Counted from the stretch's first letter, positions 1 through 12,045 are shown. The stretch: 64,000 bases of DNA from Zoroaster sp. YZ-2022 (GCA_029582265.1 CM055823.1:15574060-15638059); one strand, 5' to 3'. Made by a program: numbers and translations. The notes: generated by a model from the letters alone, not told the origin.

Positions 1-147
1 AGTTGCCCGAAATTGGTTCTCCCTTGAACCTTTCTCACTTAACGAAGGTTGAGATACGAGTTGTGCGATACGGTTCTTTTCAGAACCTGTATCTCAGCTT
101 CACGTTAGTTGAGATAAACACATGGTGTTACCGCAAACCGAAACGAT
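1..147. mobile_element. Right end of a hairpin-rich MITE
   Basis: This is the right half of a short inverted-repeat element whose left half lies outside the window. A second copy at 32181-32419 gives the left end. The left terminus GGTTTGCGGTAACACTATGT and the reverse complement of this right terminus (117-147) agree over about 33 bp with two mismatches. The body holds small hairpins such as GGTTC-tccct-TGAACC and GGTTCT-TTTC-AGAACC, plus TCTCA/TGAGA pairs. There is no coding capacity. The superfamily is not assigned because no clean target duplication can be read. Confidence 0.7.
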
Positions 148-887
148 AACACTTCGATGTTAAAATTTTGAAATTGATAAATTCAATAAAATGTACTGCA
201 AAGCCATTGAGAAAAGAATGTTGTTAATGTTGTGTTTATTTTGTAGTTACTGTTTTAGCTGATAGATGGTCAAAATGTATTAGGTTCTTTAGGTTACAGA
301 GAATTGTTGGGGACATCCTGATTGAGAAAAATAGGATGGGGCTTCTATTTTTGTGGTCCACACTTTAAAATCCCCTACTTAAATGGTCCTGGGGTTAGGG
401 TAGGGTTCATTTTGTAGAATTAATTGTTTTAGATGGGGCTCTACATTATCAAGACAAAACACTTACTGGGATGAATCCCACCCTAAAAGTATGTGTACAT
501 TGACTTATGGATTTTACACACATCATGATCACTTTATTGACCCAGCTCGATAATGCTCTATCTAAGTACTACTCTATCTAAGTTGTATAGAACAGTACTC
601 CGTATGTGGCTGACAATGATCAGGTTAATTGTCAATAAAGAGGGTACTTGAACAAGGGCCTAATAATTTGAAACTTACCGAAAAAGTCCTGTCTTACAAA
701 GTATTCACATATTTTATTTATTTATTTTTTATTTATTGATTTTTAAAAATTATTTATTGAAATTACAAATATGAAACCTTTTTTATAATTAAGTATGCTC
801 AAAAGTTTGATTTAGGCACACAACGTATTTGAAACCCTCCTTTATTGACTACTGCTGACTTCCCATTTTGTAGATTGTCTTTTCAGT
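148..887. other. AT-rich stretch with no gene seen
   Basis: Contains A/T-rich low-complexity sequence around 710-760. I see no coding frame, splice-like exon or terminal repeat here. Confidence 0.5.
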
Positions 888-1040
888 AACTCATTCTCAC
901 CAACTATCCACAAACATACCCGTATCACTGACTCCACAGCTACGTTAATAAATAGCATCCTTACTAATAGTTGTGATTTACCATCCAAATCTAGAATCTT
1001 GTTTTGCGATGCTTCCGATCATCTACCCATTTTCTCATGA
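888..1040 (+). pseudogene. Non-LTR retrotransposon endonuclease fragment
   Basis: A 51-codon open stretch encodes the C-terminal part of an apurinic-like endonuclease, with the signature P-T-I-x-K-x-T-R-I-T-D-S-T-A-T-L-I near residues 5-21 and D-A-S-D-H-L-P-I-F near the end. SDH is the conserved catalytic C-terminal motif of retrotransposon endonucleases. The frame closes at a TGA directly after. No reverse transcriptase follows; the next recognisable piece of the same kind of element is the linker at 1272-1644. Decayed and non-functional. Confidence 0.7.
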
Positions 1041-1271
1041 TTCAATTAAATGATTCACATCTCAATAAAGAGAAAGTCACTCAATCCTTCAGATTGTATC
1101 AACCAAGAAAACATTATTCAGTTACAACAACACTGTTTATTGGATGTTGACTAGAGGGAAATGTACTCGTGTGAAAACCCCGATACTGCTTATAATACCT
1201 TCATCACTATGTTTACTCATCTTTATGATTCTCATTTCCCAGTTCAAAATATCAGTCATAATAGAAGATTT

Positions 1272-1644
1272 AAACCATAGATGACCAATGGCATCATACC
1301 GTCCATCAAACACAAAAACAAATTGTATGAAGAACTTCCTGATCAAACCAAACAACGCCAACAAAATGAAGTACAAGAAATTCCGTAACAAACTTAATGG
1401 TCTGATCAAAGTTGTCAAAGTCAGGTACTATGCAGAGAAGTTTTCTGATGCTAAATCCAATATCAAACAAACCTGGAACATTATAAATTATATTCTTAAG
1501 AAAAACTCCCACTCAATACTCGGTGTGATTTTAACTCCAATGGACAAATGCTTACAAACAAGGCCCAAACGTATAGACAATCAATATTTAAACAAACCAA
1601 ATTCGCCCTTTTTTGCACGAATTATTCGCTTATTAATATTTTAA
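1272..1644 (+). pseudogene. Non-LTR retrotransposon linker between endonuclease and RT
   Basis: Two frames together give the Lys-rich linker that joins endonuclease and reverse transcriptase in many non-LTR elements. The first is MTNGIIPSIKHKNKLYE from 1281; after a frameshift it becomes NFLIKPNNANKMKYKKFRNK and ends in a segment containing AEKFSDAKSNIKQTWNIIN. The order endonuclease then linker, on the same strand as 888-1040, suggests a single decayed element. A stop precedes the first Met and a frameshift lies near 1330. Shorter copies of this linker occur at about 6690-6838 and 50880-51030 inside a duplicated block, so the fragment was copied before or with that block. Confidence 0.7.
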
Positions 1645-2461
1645 CACATGAAAAATTCTGGAGATTATCCTTTGGCCACCCAGCTTTAATTAAATCTCAA
1701 TAAAAACTGAGTATTTTTGCTCCCATCAGTTTAGGATTGTTAAAGACAAAATAACCAAGATTTTAATCATTTGGATCCAAAAATCAAATAAATATTTCCA
1801 TTTTCCTTGAGTTTTGGTATATTTTTGCAGACAGTTTAATGTTAACGCATCTATTTTGTATGTGATGATGATTAATCCAGTTGCACGTAATTCTGGAGAT
1901 CCCCTTATAGTGTCCGTTTTGATTTTGACTGGTTTCGATGAACAATAAAATTGCATGATAACTTTATCCATTTCTTAGTCATTTAGTAATATTTCTATTC
2001 AAAATAGTCTTCACTATGTTTATTCTCTCTGCCCAATTGTCTTCCGGCTTGATCTCATTTTCAAAATGTAGGCCAAGAATTTAAATTTTTGATTGTTCCT
2101 GTTTTTCTGTCTTTCCATGCTCCCAACTATAAGCCTTGGGTTTTCTGATTGTTGATTTTTGAACCGGATCCTTCAACATTGAGAAGACTGATGATAGGTC
2201 TCCATTTTTTTTAAGTCACCTCTTTCGCCTCTATTTCTTTTTTTCTTTTTTTCAATTTCAAAGTAATTTTTTAATAAAAATAAATTAATAATATTGTTGA
2301 AATTGCATTTCGATATTCAATCGAAACAGCAGACATATATTTTGATCGGCAAACATAAACTACGCACTTCAACTAATTTGCTTGTAGTGAGACGTAACTT
2401 CAGTCAACAGAAATCGGTGGCACAATGCTGCGTGATTGAAATTAATGAAATAAATACTTAC
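1645..2461. other. No gene seen
   Basis: AT-rich sequence with poly-T runs near 2200-2260. The short open frames here have no recognisable domain or splice context. Confidence 0.4.
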
Positions 2462-2533
2462 AAGATTTGCAGATTCAGTAGACCATCAAATGTTCCGGGT
2501 TCAATTTCACTGATTTTGTTGTCATCGAGAAAC
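2462..2533 (-). CDS. Single leucine-rich-repeat exon
   Basis: A 72-base exon on the minus strand encodes exactly one 24-residue LRR of the pattern LxxNxIxxIxxxxFxxLxxLxxL: FLDDNKISEIEPGTFDGLLN followed by LQIL. It is bounded by an acceptor AG (2534-2535) behind a pyrimidine-rich tract and by the donor GTAAGT (2456-2461). The exon starts and ends in the same phase, as in LRR receptors and secreted LRR proteins built from one-repeat exons. Neighbouring exons are not visible; a decayed relative lies at 4822-4893. The parent gene cannot be named: LGR-, LRIG- or Slit-like proteins all fit. The frame is intact, so this may be a live exon of a gene extending outside the window or a relic of one. Confidence 0.65.
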
Positions 2534-2639
2534 CTAAGATGGAAAACAAAGAAGGGTTAATAACAGTCTTTTTGGGGTAATCCAAAATTTCCAAAACTAT
2601 TCAACTCAAGTTTTACATTTGTCGTCTTTATGAAGTTCA

Positions 2640-3011
2640 TTATTAACAAACCCATCTTCCCTTTCCTGTGGGAATGGTTTGATAATCAAAACGGACAATT
2701 ACTGTACTGTGATCTGACAGACCGGAAGAATCAACAGAAATTTCTTTTAGTTGTTATCCGAGTGTTTCTGAAATTAGAACATAATCAATTTAACTCGGTC
2801 TTTTAATTACTTTGTGGTAAAATGTCTATCCTGGTTTATTCTCTCTATATCGCCAAGTATCAATGAGTTCATTTTCCTGAATAATTTTACAAAGAGAAGT
2901 TTTGCTTTGATCGTACATATTTCTTGAATCTAACTGACAGTTAAGATTACCTCCAATAATGTAATTATATTTAGGATATGTTATCCAAAAGGGAGTTCTC
3001 AAATTCAACAA
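2640..3011 (-). pseudogene. Non-LTR endonuclease fragment, L1/Tx1-like
   Basis: Reading right to left, the minus strand gives YNYIIGGNLNCQLDSR (normally GGDFN), then SLCKIIQENELIDTWRYREN, and after a stop IDYVLISETL and LSDHSTVIVRFDYQT. These are the middle and C-terminal endonuclease motifs in the right order. The catalytic GGDFN is degraded to GGNLN and at least two stops interrupt the frame. The DTWR and RIDY-type motifs fit L1/Tx1-like elements. Dead fragment. Confidence 0.7.
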
Positions 3012-6000
3012 AAAAATTGCTTCCGCATAGAAGCACCATTTGGCGCATACAATGAAATTAAGTTAACAGTGAATGCCACCATCAACTTCTTTCTAATTAT
3101 TGTCAATATTACTTCTGATTTCACTGTGGTTATTCATTACAATGTTGCATAAGTCTTTCCGTGAGAATTAATCACAATTGATTAGTTGTGATAGTTACGG
3201 TATGTTGTTAAAGAACTACTCACAAAGTGAGAAATGATTTTCAATACACAACACTTGAGTGCATCAAAATTAAGAACCAGCATCCTTGGAGTACAGTCCT
3301 CTATTTAAAAGTGTGACATAATGTGGCAATATGTAACCATGAAGTGTCATCGCATACGTTATCAGATCGGTGTTCCAGAATAAAAAATAAAATAAAATAA
3401 AATAAAAAAAAACAAAAAAAAAACAGGAGAATCTGCAATACAACTTCAAATCTGCTGATCTCGGATTTATGACGCATTGAAATGCCGCCAAAAAAAAAAG
3501 AGAAAAAGAGGTCAGATCCCATTGTATCAACAGCTTTCCCTCCAAAGTAGACCATCCTGAAGAAGCTACTCTGAATCTTGAACACTACTCCTCCCACAGC
3601 TTCAAAATGAAAAGTATGCAGGTAATTTTGATCTTGACCCTGACAGTATTAGTGATCGGTCAAAAAATATGAAAAATATTTCCGCCTGCAGCTCATTAGG
3701 CCAATATAGAAAATAAAGTCATTATAAAGTAGGGTTAAAAACAATTTGTTAAAGTAGATAGCCTACATCGGTATATATTCATCAATGTTCTCAGATTTTC
3801 CTGAAATCGTAACTTTGTGAAACGTTGTCATGGTATCAAACAAGTTGAACAATTGTCTTGCCCGAGGTTCACTCATTAGAAAACTAAATTTACAAATGAA
3901 TCTCGATAGACAACATTTGAGTGAATCGAAATATAAAACAAAAATATAAGTTCGTTGTTCTTTATTTAGCTCTAATTAATAAGTGTGCATGATATGCTGT
4001 GACGATTTGTGAATTAGTTTGAAACGAACAATGCAAACTTCCTCATAAAGAAAATTTATTATATGAGTATGTTTAACGATTCAAGATATACATGTAGCCT
4101 AACAACTGATCCGTGTAAAATGTAGCTCATTAATGTATTTTGTTAAAGAAAACAAAATGCATTCTAATTTTTCGAATGGCAGGAAACACAAACTTTGTTT
4201 CGTTGTCGGGTGTAACTTAATTTAAAATTAATTATTGCTTGATTGAAAATTATGACAACTATGCTCTGGGTGAAAGTTGTTTTTGGTTTCCAGATATGGA
4301 AGATGGAATAAAAACGAAGTATGGTTGATAAAAACAATAGTATTTAAACAAAAATACATTGGTAATAATTATAAATTTTCTCAGATTTTCAAGAATGCAT
4401 ATGGTTGTGAAAAGCTGCCATGGTATCAAACAATCTGATAAATGATCCTGCCCGAGGTTCACTGAATATCAACACAAATTATTTAAGTGCATCGACATAA
4501 AAAGCTGTGGTGACATACTACCCTCTATTGACCACATTTTAAAGCAAATTATCCAAATGTTTTCATTAAATACAGCAATTTGTTGCAAGATATTGATTTA
4601 ATCCAGATATGCCTATATAAATTTAACAACCGATTTGTTTAAATGTTGCTGATAATGTTGTGTCGCACCGAGACAATAGTGAAAATGCATACATATTTTT
4701 CGATCGGCAAATATGAACATCACACTTTTTCAAATTTATTTTGTCGTCAATCGTAATTTCATTTGAAAGGGAATCGTTTTCCTGATGCTACGTGATTGCA
4801 ATTCATGGCATGGAAACTAACACAAAGTGAGCTTTTTTGGACCATCAAATGTTCCTTGATCAATGAACCGATATTGTTGTTGAACAGCCATTCAATATAT
4901 TCAATTGATTTGTTAAATATGTAGCGCAATAATGTCCTTAAAGAGAAAATGGTGAACATGCAAGTGCATGTTTCGATCGGCAAACAGGATCTACGTATGC
5001 TCCTACGTACTAATTTTGTTTTGTCGTCAGACGTTAATATACTCAGAGAAATGAAAGTGAGAAATGAATTTCAACGCACAAAACCTGAGTGCATCAAAAT
5101 TAAGAACACAATCATTAAACCAGTGCCGTAAATCCGTGATGAAAAGTTTGGGGTAATATTGACATTTTGTTTGCATAATGTACTGGATCTCAAACGTCAC
5201 TCAACGAGGGGGTACCCATAAACACTGCGTGAGACAAGGGATACCCCTTGCTGTTTTTAAAAATGTGCATGTCCTAAAAATATAAAAATATTCAAATGCA
5301 TAATACTTTTTCAAGAGAAGAAATAGTGCAAATAGTGAAATAGTCCTTTCACTCATTTTTCAGAAAATATTTTATTAAAAAGAATATGGGTAAAATACTG
5401 AAAAAAAATCTTGCCAAAGAATGCTATAACTCAATGACTGCCATGTCTTATGCAGACCCAGGGCTGTCTTCCACATGTTTTCCCCCAAATCCAAAAATTC
5501 TGGCTACGCCGTTATTACCGTTACATTAGTAGCGCCCTCTTTAGGCCATGACCGGAGCCTATAGCGAAATGTATAATTATGAGCGTCTGGTTTCGTTACA
5601 GGCACGTTGAAACGGGATATGATTCGGCAAGCGCAATAATTTAAGTAGTTTAAAATTCAACTCCAAATACCAACACGGTTTGATAGCGTAGTCGAATAGT
5701 TTAGTAGTTAAGTCGATAGTTTCAGTGCACATAACCCTGGATCGAAACTCAGTGGCGCTACTATTGTAAACTTTAAATGGTGACGCAATAACAATTTATT
5801 TAACACGTGGGGACATGACAGCTGCTGGCTGTGGTAGTGTACAACTAAGTACTGGATCTGATCTCAAACGTCGCTCAAGGCCCCCCCACCCCTGAACAAT
5901 TTTTTTGGTAACACATGACAAATCCTGGGGGAGATCCTATAGACCAGAAGATATCTAAGATGGGAAAACAAAGTATAGAGTTAAAACAAAAATCATTAAA

Positions 6001-6039
6001 GCCAACTAATATGGTTATTTATTTCAGTGTTCTTAGATT
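3012..6039. repeat. Degenerate tandem repeats around decayed exons
   Basis: Similar phrases recur in the same order. A stretch beginning CAGATTTTC and ending near CCCGAGGTTCACT occurs at about 3790-3870 and 4380-4465, with a partial relative near 6030. A stretch like GAGTGCATCAAAATTAAGAA occurs at about 3255, 3915, 4480 and 5090. A third phrase, TACTGGATCTCAAACGTC, occurs near 5187 and 5850. The pattern suggests old duplications of a unit of roughly 0.6-1.2 kb. Apart from the LRR relic at 4822-4893 no coding content survives. Confidence 0.45.
4822..4893 (-). pseudogene. Decayed LRR exon, relative of 2462-2533
   Basis: The minus strand gives WLFNNNIGSLI and then, after a frameshift, GTFDGPKKLTL, matching the LRR exon at 2462-2533, including the shared GGAACATTTGATGGTC. 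The length is again about 72 bases and a GT lies at the expected donor position (GTTAGT). The upstream AG is lost and the frame is broken, so this is a relic of exon duplication. Confidence 0.5.
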
Positions 6040-7895
6040 TTCCTGAAAGCATTGTTTGGTGAAATATTAGTGATTGGTCAAAAACTGTGAAAAATCTTTC
6101 CGCCTGCAGCTCATTGGGCCTTTTTTAGGCTATATTTTCCCCCAAACAGCAAATTGGTTGGAAAAAAGCGGCGACTTATATGAGAGCTGCAACCAGGACA
6201 AGAGATGTATTCGAAAACCGAAAGTTTGAATTCTGTAATTTGTTGTACTTGAAACTTTGAAAACAATTTGCAACCTTAGTAAATTGAATAGAAATGGCCG
6301 AATTTTAATAACCCCGGGTAATTTGAACTTTATTTGAAAGTCTGAACCATGACATTATTTTGTATAGACCTAAAGAAACATACTGATTTGAAGTCTCAGT
6401 AATTTTGTATTTTAAAAGAGATGGACTTCAAACACTTCATAAAATATGCTGAAATCACTTTAATTAAGCAATGACTATTTTAGACTAGATCGTATTATTT
6501 GTTTTGGATAAATCTTTCCTGTATTCTGTAGATGGTTTCACCCACGTTGGCATAAGTATTCTGCCCTGTGGCCAAGTTTTTGGATCGCTACAGCGACAGA
6601 GGGCGTACGGAACTTTTGGACGTGTGATTTTTGTTTTACTGTGGGTGAATTTTGAAATCACCTTTATGATTTCCCAGATTAAAATATCAGTCTTAATAGA
6701 AGATTAAAATTATGGATGACGAATGGCATCATACAATCCATCAAACACAAAAACAAATAATGTATAAGAACTTCCTGATCAAACCAAACAATGCCAACAA
6801 AATAAGTACAAGAAATTCTGTAACAAACTTAATTTCTCAGGCCAACCCCATCCCCTCAACATTTCTCCCACTCACCCCTCCCCTCGTTGAATGTTGTGGA
6901 CTGAGGTGTTCAACTTTGTGTATTATAAGTGAGAGATTTTAGACCCACTCTCATTTCATTTGTGTATGCTATGCATATAATTGCCTTTTAATGACTGCAC
7001 AAATTTTGTCGGTTGTTTTGTTTCATGGGTAAATAGGCCCCCCCCCAAAAAAAAAAATAAAATAAAATAAAATAACATAAAAAACATAAAATTACTGTAT
7101 TGACACATGACGTAAATAACGATGAAGGTATATTAAATGTAATACTATAACTATGTGTTAAAACTGTAGATGTAGAATACAAATAATACAGAAGGTTAAT
7201 TACGTAAATGTGGCGAGGTTCAGTCAACTGAAGCGTTGGTATAATTTATATTACACTTGCCTGGTATAATGGGTGCACCCCATGCACAAAATAAAATAGT
7301 GACCAAATTCATTTGCCGGCGAATGACCTCAGCATGCCGAGGTCATTATGCTTATTTTGCATGCCCGAAATGTTTATGGAAAAGTAAGACTTGAGGTCCA
7401 TATAAGTATATACATTTGAAGGAGTGTATAAAAATGGCCCAATATCATGACCTGATGGGGTGCTTGACTTCTTAGTGCAAGTATCTTTTTATACAATAAT
7501 TGTGATAAAATATAGACCATACACTGAGGTTACTTCAATTGACACGACGATAGATTCTGTAAAAAAAAAAAACACAATGGCAATTTGAAAAGTTTTTTTT
7601 TTCTTTTTGAGATTGTAAGGCGCTTCTACAGTTATTAAATATTAATTGGAGTTTAATTTGTTTATAAAATAGTCGTAGGGGTCTTAGCAACCTTAAAAAA
7701 ATGTTAAATAATTAAAATCTGGCACATGCACAAATAACTCCTTTTGGCATACATTGGTTTCACCCTGGCACACTGTGTGTCAGCCCATCAAACATGCACG
7801 TTAAAGGGACAATATCGTCACCATCAGAGCAGACTTTCAACAGTGCATGGAATCGGTGTCCTAGTTTAAGATGAACACAGTGACTGAACATTACT

Positions 7896-9673
7896 AGCCT
7901 TGATCAAGGCTGTTGCCGTAGTGCGCACTTACCACCACGGTATATTCACACCCCGGCCCGTACCTATTGCTAGCCCAACACGGTGCGCTGTCCCCCGTCC
8001 CCAGACACGTACACTGTACAGCTTATGCAAGATGTGGGCGGTTCATTTCCCTAGCTTTGACCCGATTTGATCCCACACACAATACAATGCACTGCGCAAA
8101 CACACGTAGCCCAATGGACTCTAGTATTCGTCTCTAGTATTCGCACCGTGCATGAGCTGTTGAGGGCACATGTTGTTAGACCACTGTTGGCGAAAGGGCA
8201 GCGATAGTGCGTCGCGTTTGGCGTATTTTGCAGTTGATGTGTGTACGCGCAGAATATCTCCAGCGATCATTGGCTGATAGAAGTACACGCGCGCTTAGTA
8301 CCATAATGTGCGCACATACGCACAACACTCACACGACGCGCGCAAAAGTGGCTATCATCAAGACACTGCTAGAGGGCTATATACAATGTGCACAAGGCGG
8401 ATGTACATGTACACTGGCTAAGTGTACATGTAGTACAATCATGTATCGCGAACAGCAAGCATGGCAACAGTTGCTCGGCCAACCAGTAACCAATGAGAAT
8501 ACGTCTTTAGTTTTTGAACTAATATTAGCTATTAGCATTAATGAGCTCCGCGCCTTAAATGTTGGCATGTGACATGTAGAAACATCAAGGCGCGACGACG
8601 AATGGTCACTCGTATAGTAATATTTAATATACAGTGTACAACAGTGTGACGAAAACAGCCTTTCTGCTTAAAACATGTGGCAATTTCTCTTAGGCAGTTT
8701 CCGTCTCCAAATTATAATTGTACTGTTGATTTACAATGATTACTTTTTTTTTACAGCCGCCAATCATAAAATCGTTCACTTTGCCTCTATTTTAATAAAC
8801 AGCGATGTATGTACATGTATAAAGTTTATCCCGATTCTGCATGCAATGTAACAGTGGATTAGCGTGCGCGTACGCGCACATTGGCAAAACGCGCAAGCTA
8901 CCGTAGGAGTTAACGCTTATTGGTTTATTGTTTTAATGTAGAACCAATCAGCTTGCTGTTTTAGGTAATCTGCGTGCAGCACATACGCAACCAGACTATA
9001 TAAAGCGTTGAAGAGTGAGCTAGCTGGGCTCGGTTTTTCCCAACGGAGCTCGCCGTTTCAAGACCTAAAGACCGAAAGACCTAAAGATTTAAAGACTCCA
9101 AGATGCTGGCTTTGTTTTCCAACAGAGCCTGTCACCGATGACTACACACAAATAATGCATTCTATAGCGTTTCTTACACTTTATTAAACGCACAGATTGC
9201 GCTTAATTAGTATTATAGCGACCACGGCTACCAACCGCTAGTACAGCAGAGCAGTGCGTGCGTGCAGTAAGTTGATTGGAGTTTATACATAATTAATTGT
9301 CTAATCAAGAGAGGGCGCTATGTATATTTTGTGATTATTGAGATTGGTAAATAAAATACACAGTTCGTGAATTTCCCTAACGGTTAAAGTCAACCTTTCG
9401 ACTGAAAGTGTCCGTTTTATCATGTCTGCTTGTCTGTCTATAGAAACCAATTATTAAACACCTTCCCCTGAGATTTCCTGGATGACGACGAGGGTTTTAG
9501 TTCGGTTATTCATCTCATAGCTACCCCGAATCGTTACATGACTTGTATACAGTATGCATGGATCCGTGTACATAATGTATTGTGTGAATATGCGCGCTGG
9601 AGTTTGGATAGCTAAATTGCGGGGCAAAATAATAATGAGACCAAACCGTTCTGACGCGCCTTGATCAAGGCTA
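7896..9673. mobile_element. Element with palindromic ends and 10-bp target duplication
   Basis: Both termini carry GCCTTGATCAAGGC, which is its own reverse complement, and the insertion is flanked by GAACATTACT at 7886-7895 and 9674-9683. The element sits inside a known MITE, so the target duplication is clear. The partner copy is 52010-53692, with near-identical ends and decayed flanks. Without nested insertions the body is about 0.9 kb, is non-coding and contains CpG-rich stretches. A 9-10 bp duplication is typical of Mutator-like elements, but the short palindromic ends are not; superfamily undecided. Confidence 0.65.
8645..9538 (+). mobile_element. Possible solo LTR or promoter-bearing insertion
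   Basis: This 894-base stretch is absent from the paralogous copy near 53250. It begins TGTGACG and ends CGTTACA, weak TG...CA-type ends. It contains a CCAAT-type box (ACCAATCAG, about 8942), a TATA box (CTATATAAAG, about 8996) and AATAAA near 9353, in the order expected of an LTR. A palindrome TGCGCGTACGCGCA lies near 8866. No clean target duplication flanks it, so the LTR call is tentative. Confidence 0.35.
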
Positions 9674-10323
9674 GAACATTACTGGCTCATTTATTCAGCA
9701 GCAACGGTCATGACCTTATTATTTCGGGTATTATTTTCAGTCACTAAGTTGATCTTAAACAAGTACTCTGATTCCATGCCCTGTTGATCGTGACGATACT
9801 GTCCCTTTAAGTTATAGTACTGCGTGGATATATACATTGCATGCAGTCCTAAGCTGACGAAAGAGGGCGCTTCACACCGGCGCTAAACATCAACATGATC
9901 AATATTCATACTGTCATAGTTTAGTTTGGATCTGGAATACAGACTTGTGTGAACCATTCATTTGCGAGTACTGAATAATTTTAAGATTAACGTTACACTG
10001 AGCATAAATGCTTTGATCACTCTGTGCAACCGCTATATTTAGAACCAAGTATATAAGCAAGGTTTTCTGCAAAATCTACCTTGACTGTGCAGTATAGTCT
10101 AGAACTTAGAAGAGGATGGGGCATGGGGAGGCGGGAAACAAATTATGAAATTAAGTTTTGCAACATGGGTTTTTTTTACCAGGAATTGTTCCCATGATGG
10201 ATGCATATGCATGCAGTTGAGTATGCATTGATCATGACTGTTGGGTTTGAAAATCTGTTACATTTTACACCAAGAATTAGTAAAGACTGTTTGTGGTGAC
10301 TATGTAGAAATTCTCTTTTGAAT

Positions 10324-10711
10324 AGTAATAATAATAATGTGGACTTATGGCGCACGTATCCACCAAACTTGTGCTCAAGGCGCATTACAATTTACATTAT
10401 TTATTTATTACCCCTGCTCAGCAGGCTCATAAATCATTCCTGAAACCATCTCAGCTCCCTGAGGAGTAAACAGCTCAATTGCTGCCATTTCAGCGCATAT
10501 GGACTAATCAAACATAACAACCAACTCTGCCCTCATAGAGTCATAGTACAGGTACCCATTTACCCCTGGGTGGAGAGAAGCAATTATCGTAAAGTGTCTT
10601 GCTCAAGGACACAAGTACCTGGTCGCGGTTGGGATTCGAACCCACATTCTGACGACTCAGCCATCAGAATACAAATCCGATGCACTAAACCGCTCGACCA
10701 TAGCACACCAT
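10324..10711 (-). mobile_element. tRNA-derived SINE
   Basis: On the minus strand the head reads like a tRNA gene, with box A near TGGTCGAGCGGTTTAG and box B GGTTCGAATCC, followed by a conserved body (TGTCCTTGAGCAAGACACTT, CAGCTCCCTGAGGAG type) and an ATT-repeat tail at 10325-10340. The paralogous site in copy B (about 28021) lacks it. The same family lies at 34550-34904 and 43278-43638; this copy is the most diverged in its head. Confidence 0.85.
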
Positions 10712-11210
10712 AGTACTGTAAACAGTTCTGAAATGAACTTGTTGGTTACTACTTGACGTTGCGATCAGTATGCTCTGATCGTCTTCCCATATAAATGTTT
10801 AAAAGATTAACCCTAACCTTCCCAAATCCTCCAAAATCCTCTTTGCTAAAGTGAAGGATTGAGGCATACTTGCCTTTCCATGGTACATGTACATCCATGT
10901 TTGTTGTAGTGATTGCAAGGTCAGTGCTTGGGTCAGTGGACACTGTTTATTGCTCCATGCATGGAGGGAGGGTCCCTGGCATGTGCTTACTTTACTACTG
11001 AAGGATTCAGGTTATGTTTAAGCAAATGGGCCTAGGGAGTTAGGGTTAAAGTTATAGCTGTTCTTGAACAAAATCTTTATCTCTTTTGAAACAAAGCAAT
11101 TACTCGGAAAGTATATAGTGGTGAGTTTATTTATTTCCTCACTGAACTGTACAAAGTTAAATGTGTTTCAGTGAAAATCAATTTACAATGAATGTTATTT
11201 TCAATTTCAG

Positions 11211-11272
11211 GACTCATCATTGATTTTTTTTGGACAAGTCCAAAGGGGAATTGAACCAGATGTGTCAGACAG
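11211..11272 (+). pseudogene. Degenerate copy of the LIIDG exon (copy A)
   Basis: Homologous to 38604-38676. It keeps the acceptor TTTCAG and the donor GTAATT, but 11 bases are lost and a poly-T run has replaced the middle, so the frame is broken. Confidence 0.6.
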
Positions 11273-11925
11273 GTAATTATAAATTTTATTTTTGGCAAGC
11301 TGTGCAGCAAAATTCAAGCCTAACCGATTTTCAGCAGTCTTGATTTTGCTGAAGGCAAGGGGAGAATTAGTGAAATATTACAGGTCATCTTTCAATTGGT
11401 AAAACAAGTTTATAAGTTATATCATAGATATTGGTGGCTGTATATGTATGACCACCAAATTTAAGCTGGTATTTTATGGAATAGTCCTCACACAGCTTTT
11501 GCAGGATTCTTGTTAGATGTAACCATGGGAACACACAAATATCTCCCTTAAACCTTTTCTCCCACCCCTACCAAGTGCCCCTGACCCCTCATTTGCAAAA
11601 CTTTGTAATGGCACATTCATATTTATTATATGATTTATCAATTAAGAAACGGCTGAGCAGTTAACGTGGACGATGATCAAGCAAATAAGGAATCATAATG
11701 AAAATTGATGAATATATTGCACTGAGTATCAAAAGCATCAAAAGCCATTCAATTTTTATACGTTTACATGTCGTTGGCCAGGGATCACACCCCATTAAGC
11801 CGCTGTCTGGGGATCACAAGGATAGGCTTTTTGAAAGTCATGATATTAAGTATTGAGTATTGGGTTTGGAACCTGAGCTGTTTAGCCTTATTAGAATTAC
11901 TGATACAATACATTTCTCATTTCAG

Positions 11926-12045
11926 GTTTACAAACACAAGACAGAACATCTTGGACCTGCCACAGTCATATTGAATGAAACTCTAGAGAGGCAACTATGA
12001 GCTTCTACATAAAATACACACGGCCTGCCTCCAGTGGGTGTTCAG
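11926..12045 (+). pseudogene. VYKHKT exon, frameshifted (copy A)
   Basis: Homologous to the intact exon at 40003-40120. The acceptor TCATTTCAG and donor GTTAGA remain. A 2-base insertion (CAACTATGAGC against CAACTGAGC) shifts the frame after ETLERQL and brings an immediate stop. Copy B shares this insertion while copies C and D lack it, which groups A with B here. Confidence 0.75.

Larger units (their letters stand above)
7803..9812. mobile_element. MITE split by a later insertion
   Basis: The two halves, 7803-7885 and 9684-9812, together make one copy of a roughly 210-230 bp MITE found at least six times in the window. Its ends are inverted repeats of AAAGGGACAATATCGTCACG. An uninterrupted copy is at 31896-32107. 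The halves are separated by the palindrome-ended element at 7896-9673 and its target duplication. Confidence 0.7.
6040..10092. repeat. Duplicated block, first copy (partner 50224-54112)
   Basis: Nearly the whole stretch is repeated in the same order and orientation at 50224-54112, with scattered substitutions and small indels. Large differences are insertions in one copy only: an LTR-like piece here (8645-9538), and a mariner-type MITE and a SINE-like piece in the partner. It forms the upstream part of locus copy A. I see no credible protein gene; the 121-codon frame at 8207-8572 is not conserved in the partner copy. Confidence 0.8.

Noticed and set aside
8207..8572. 121-residue Cys/Thr-rich protein
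   Set aside because: The frame is not kept in the paralogous block near 52330-53160 and lies within a non-coding mobile element.
8860..9010. Promoter of a host gene
   Set aside because: The TATA and CCAAT boxes are within an insertion absent from the paralogous copy and no host exon follows.
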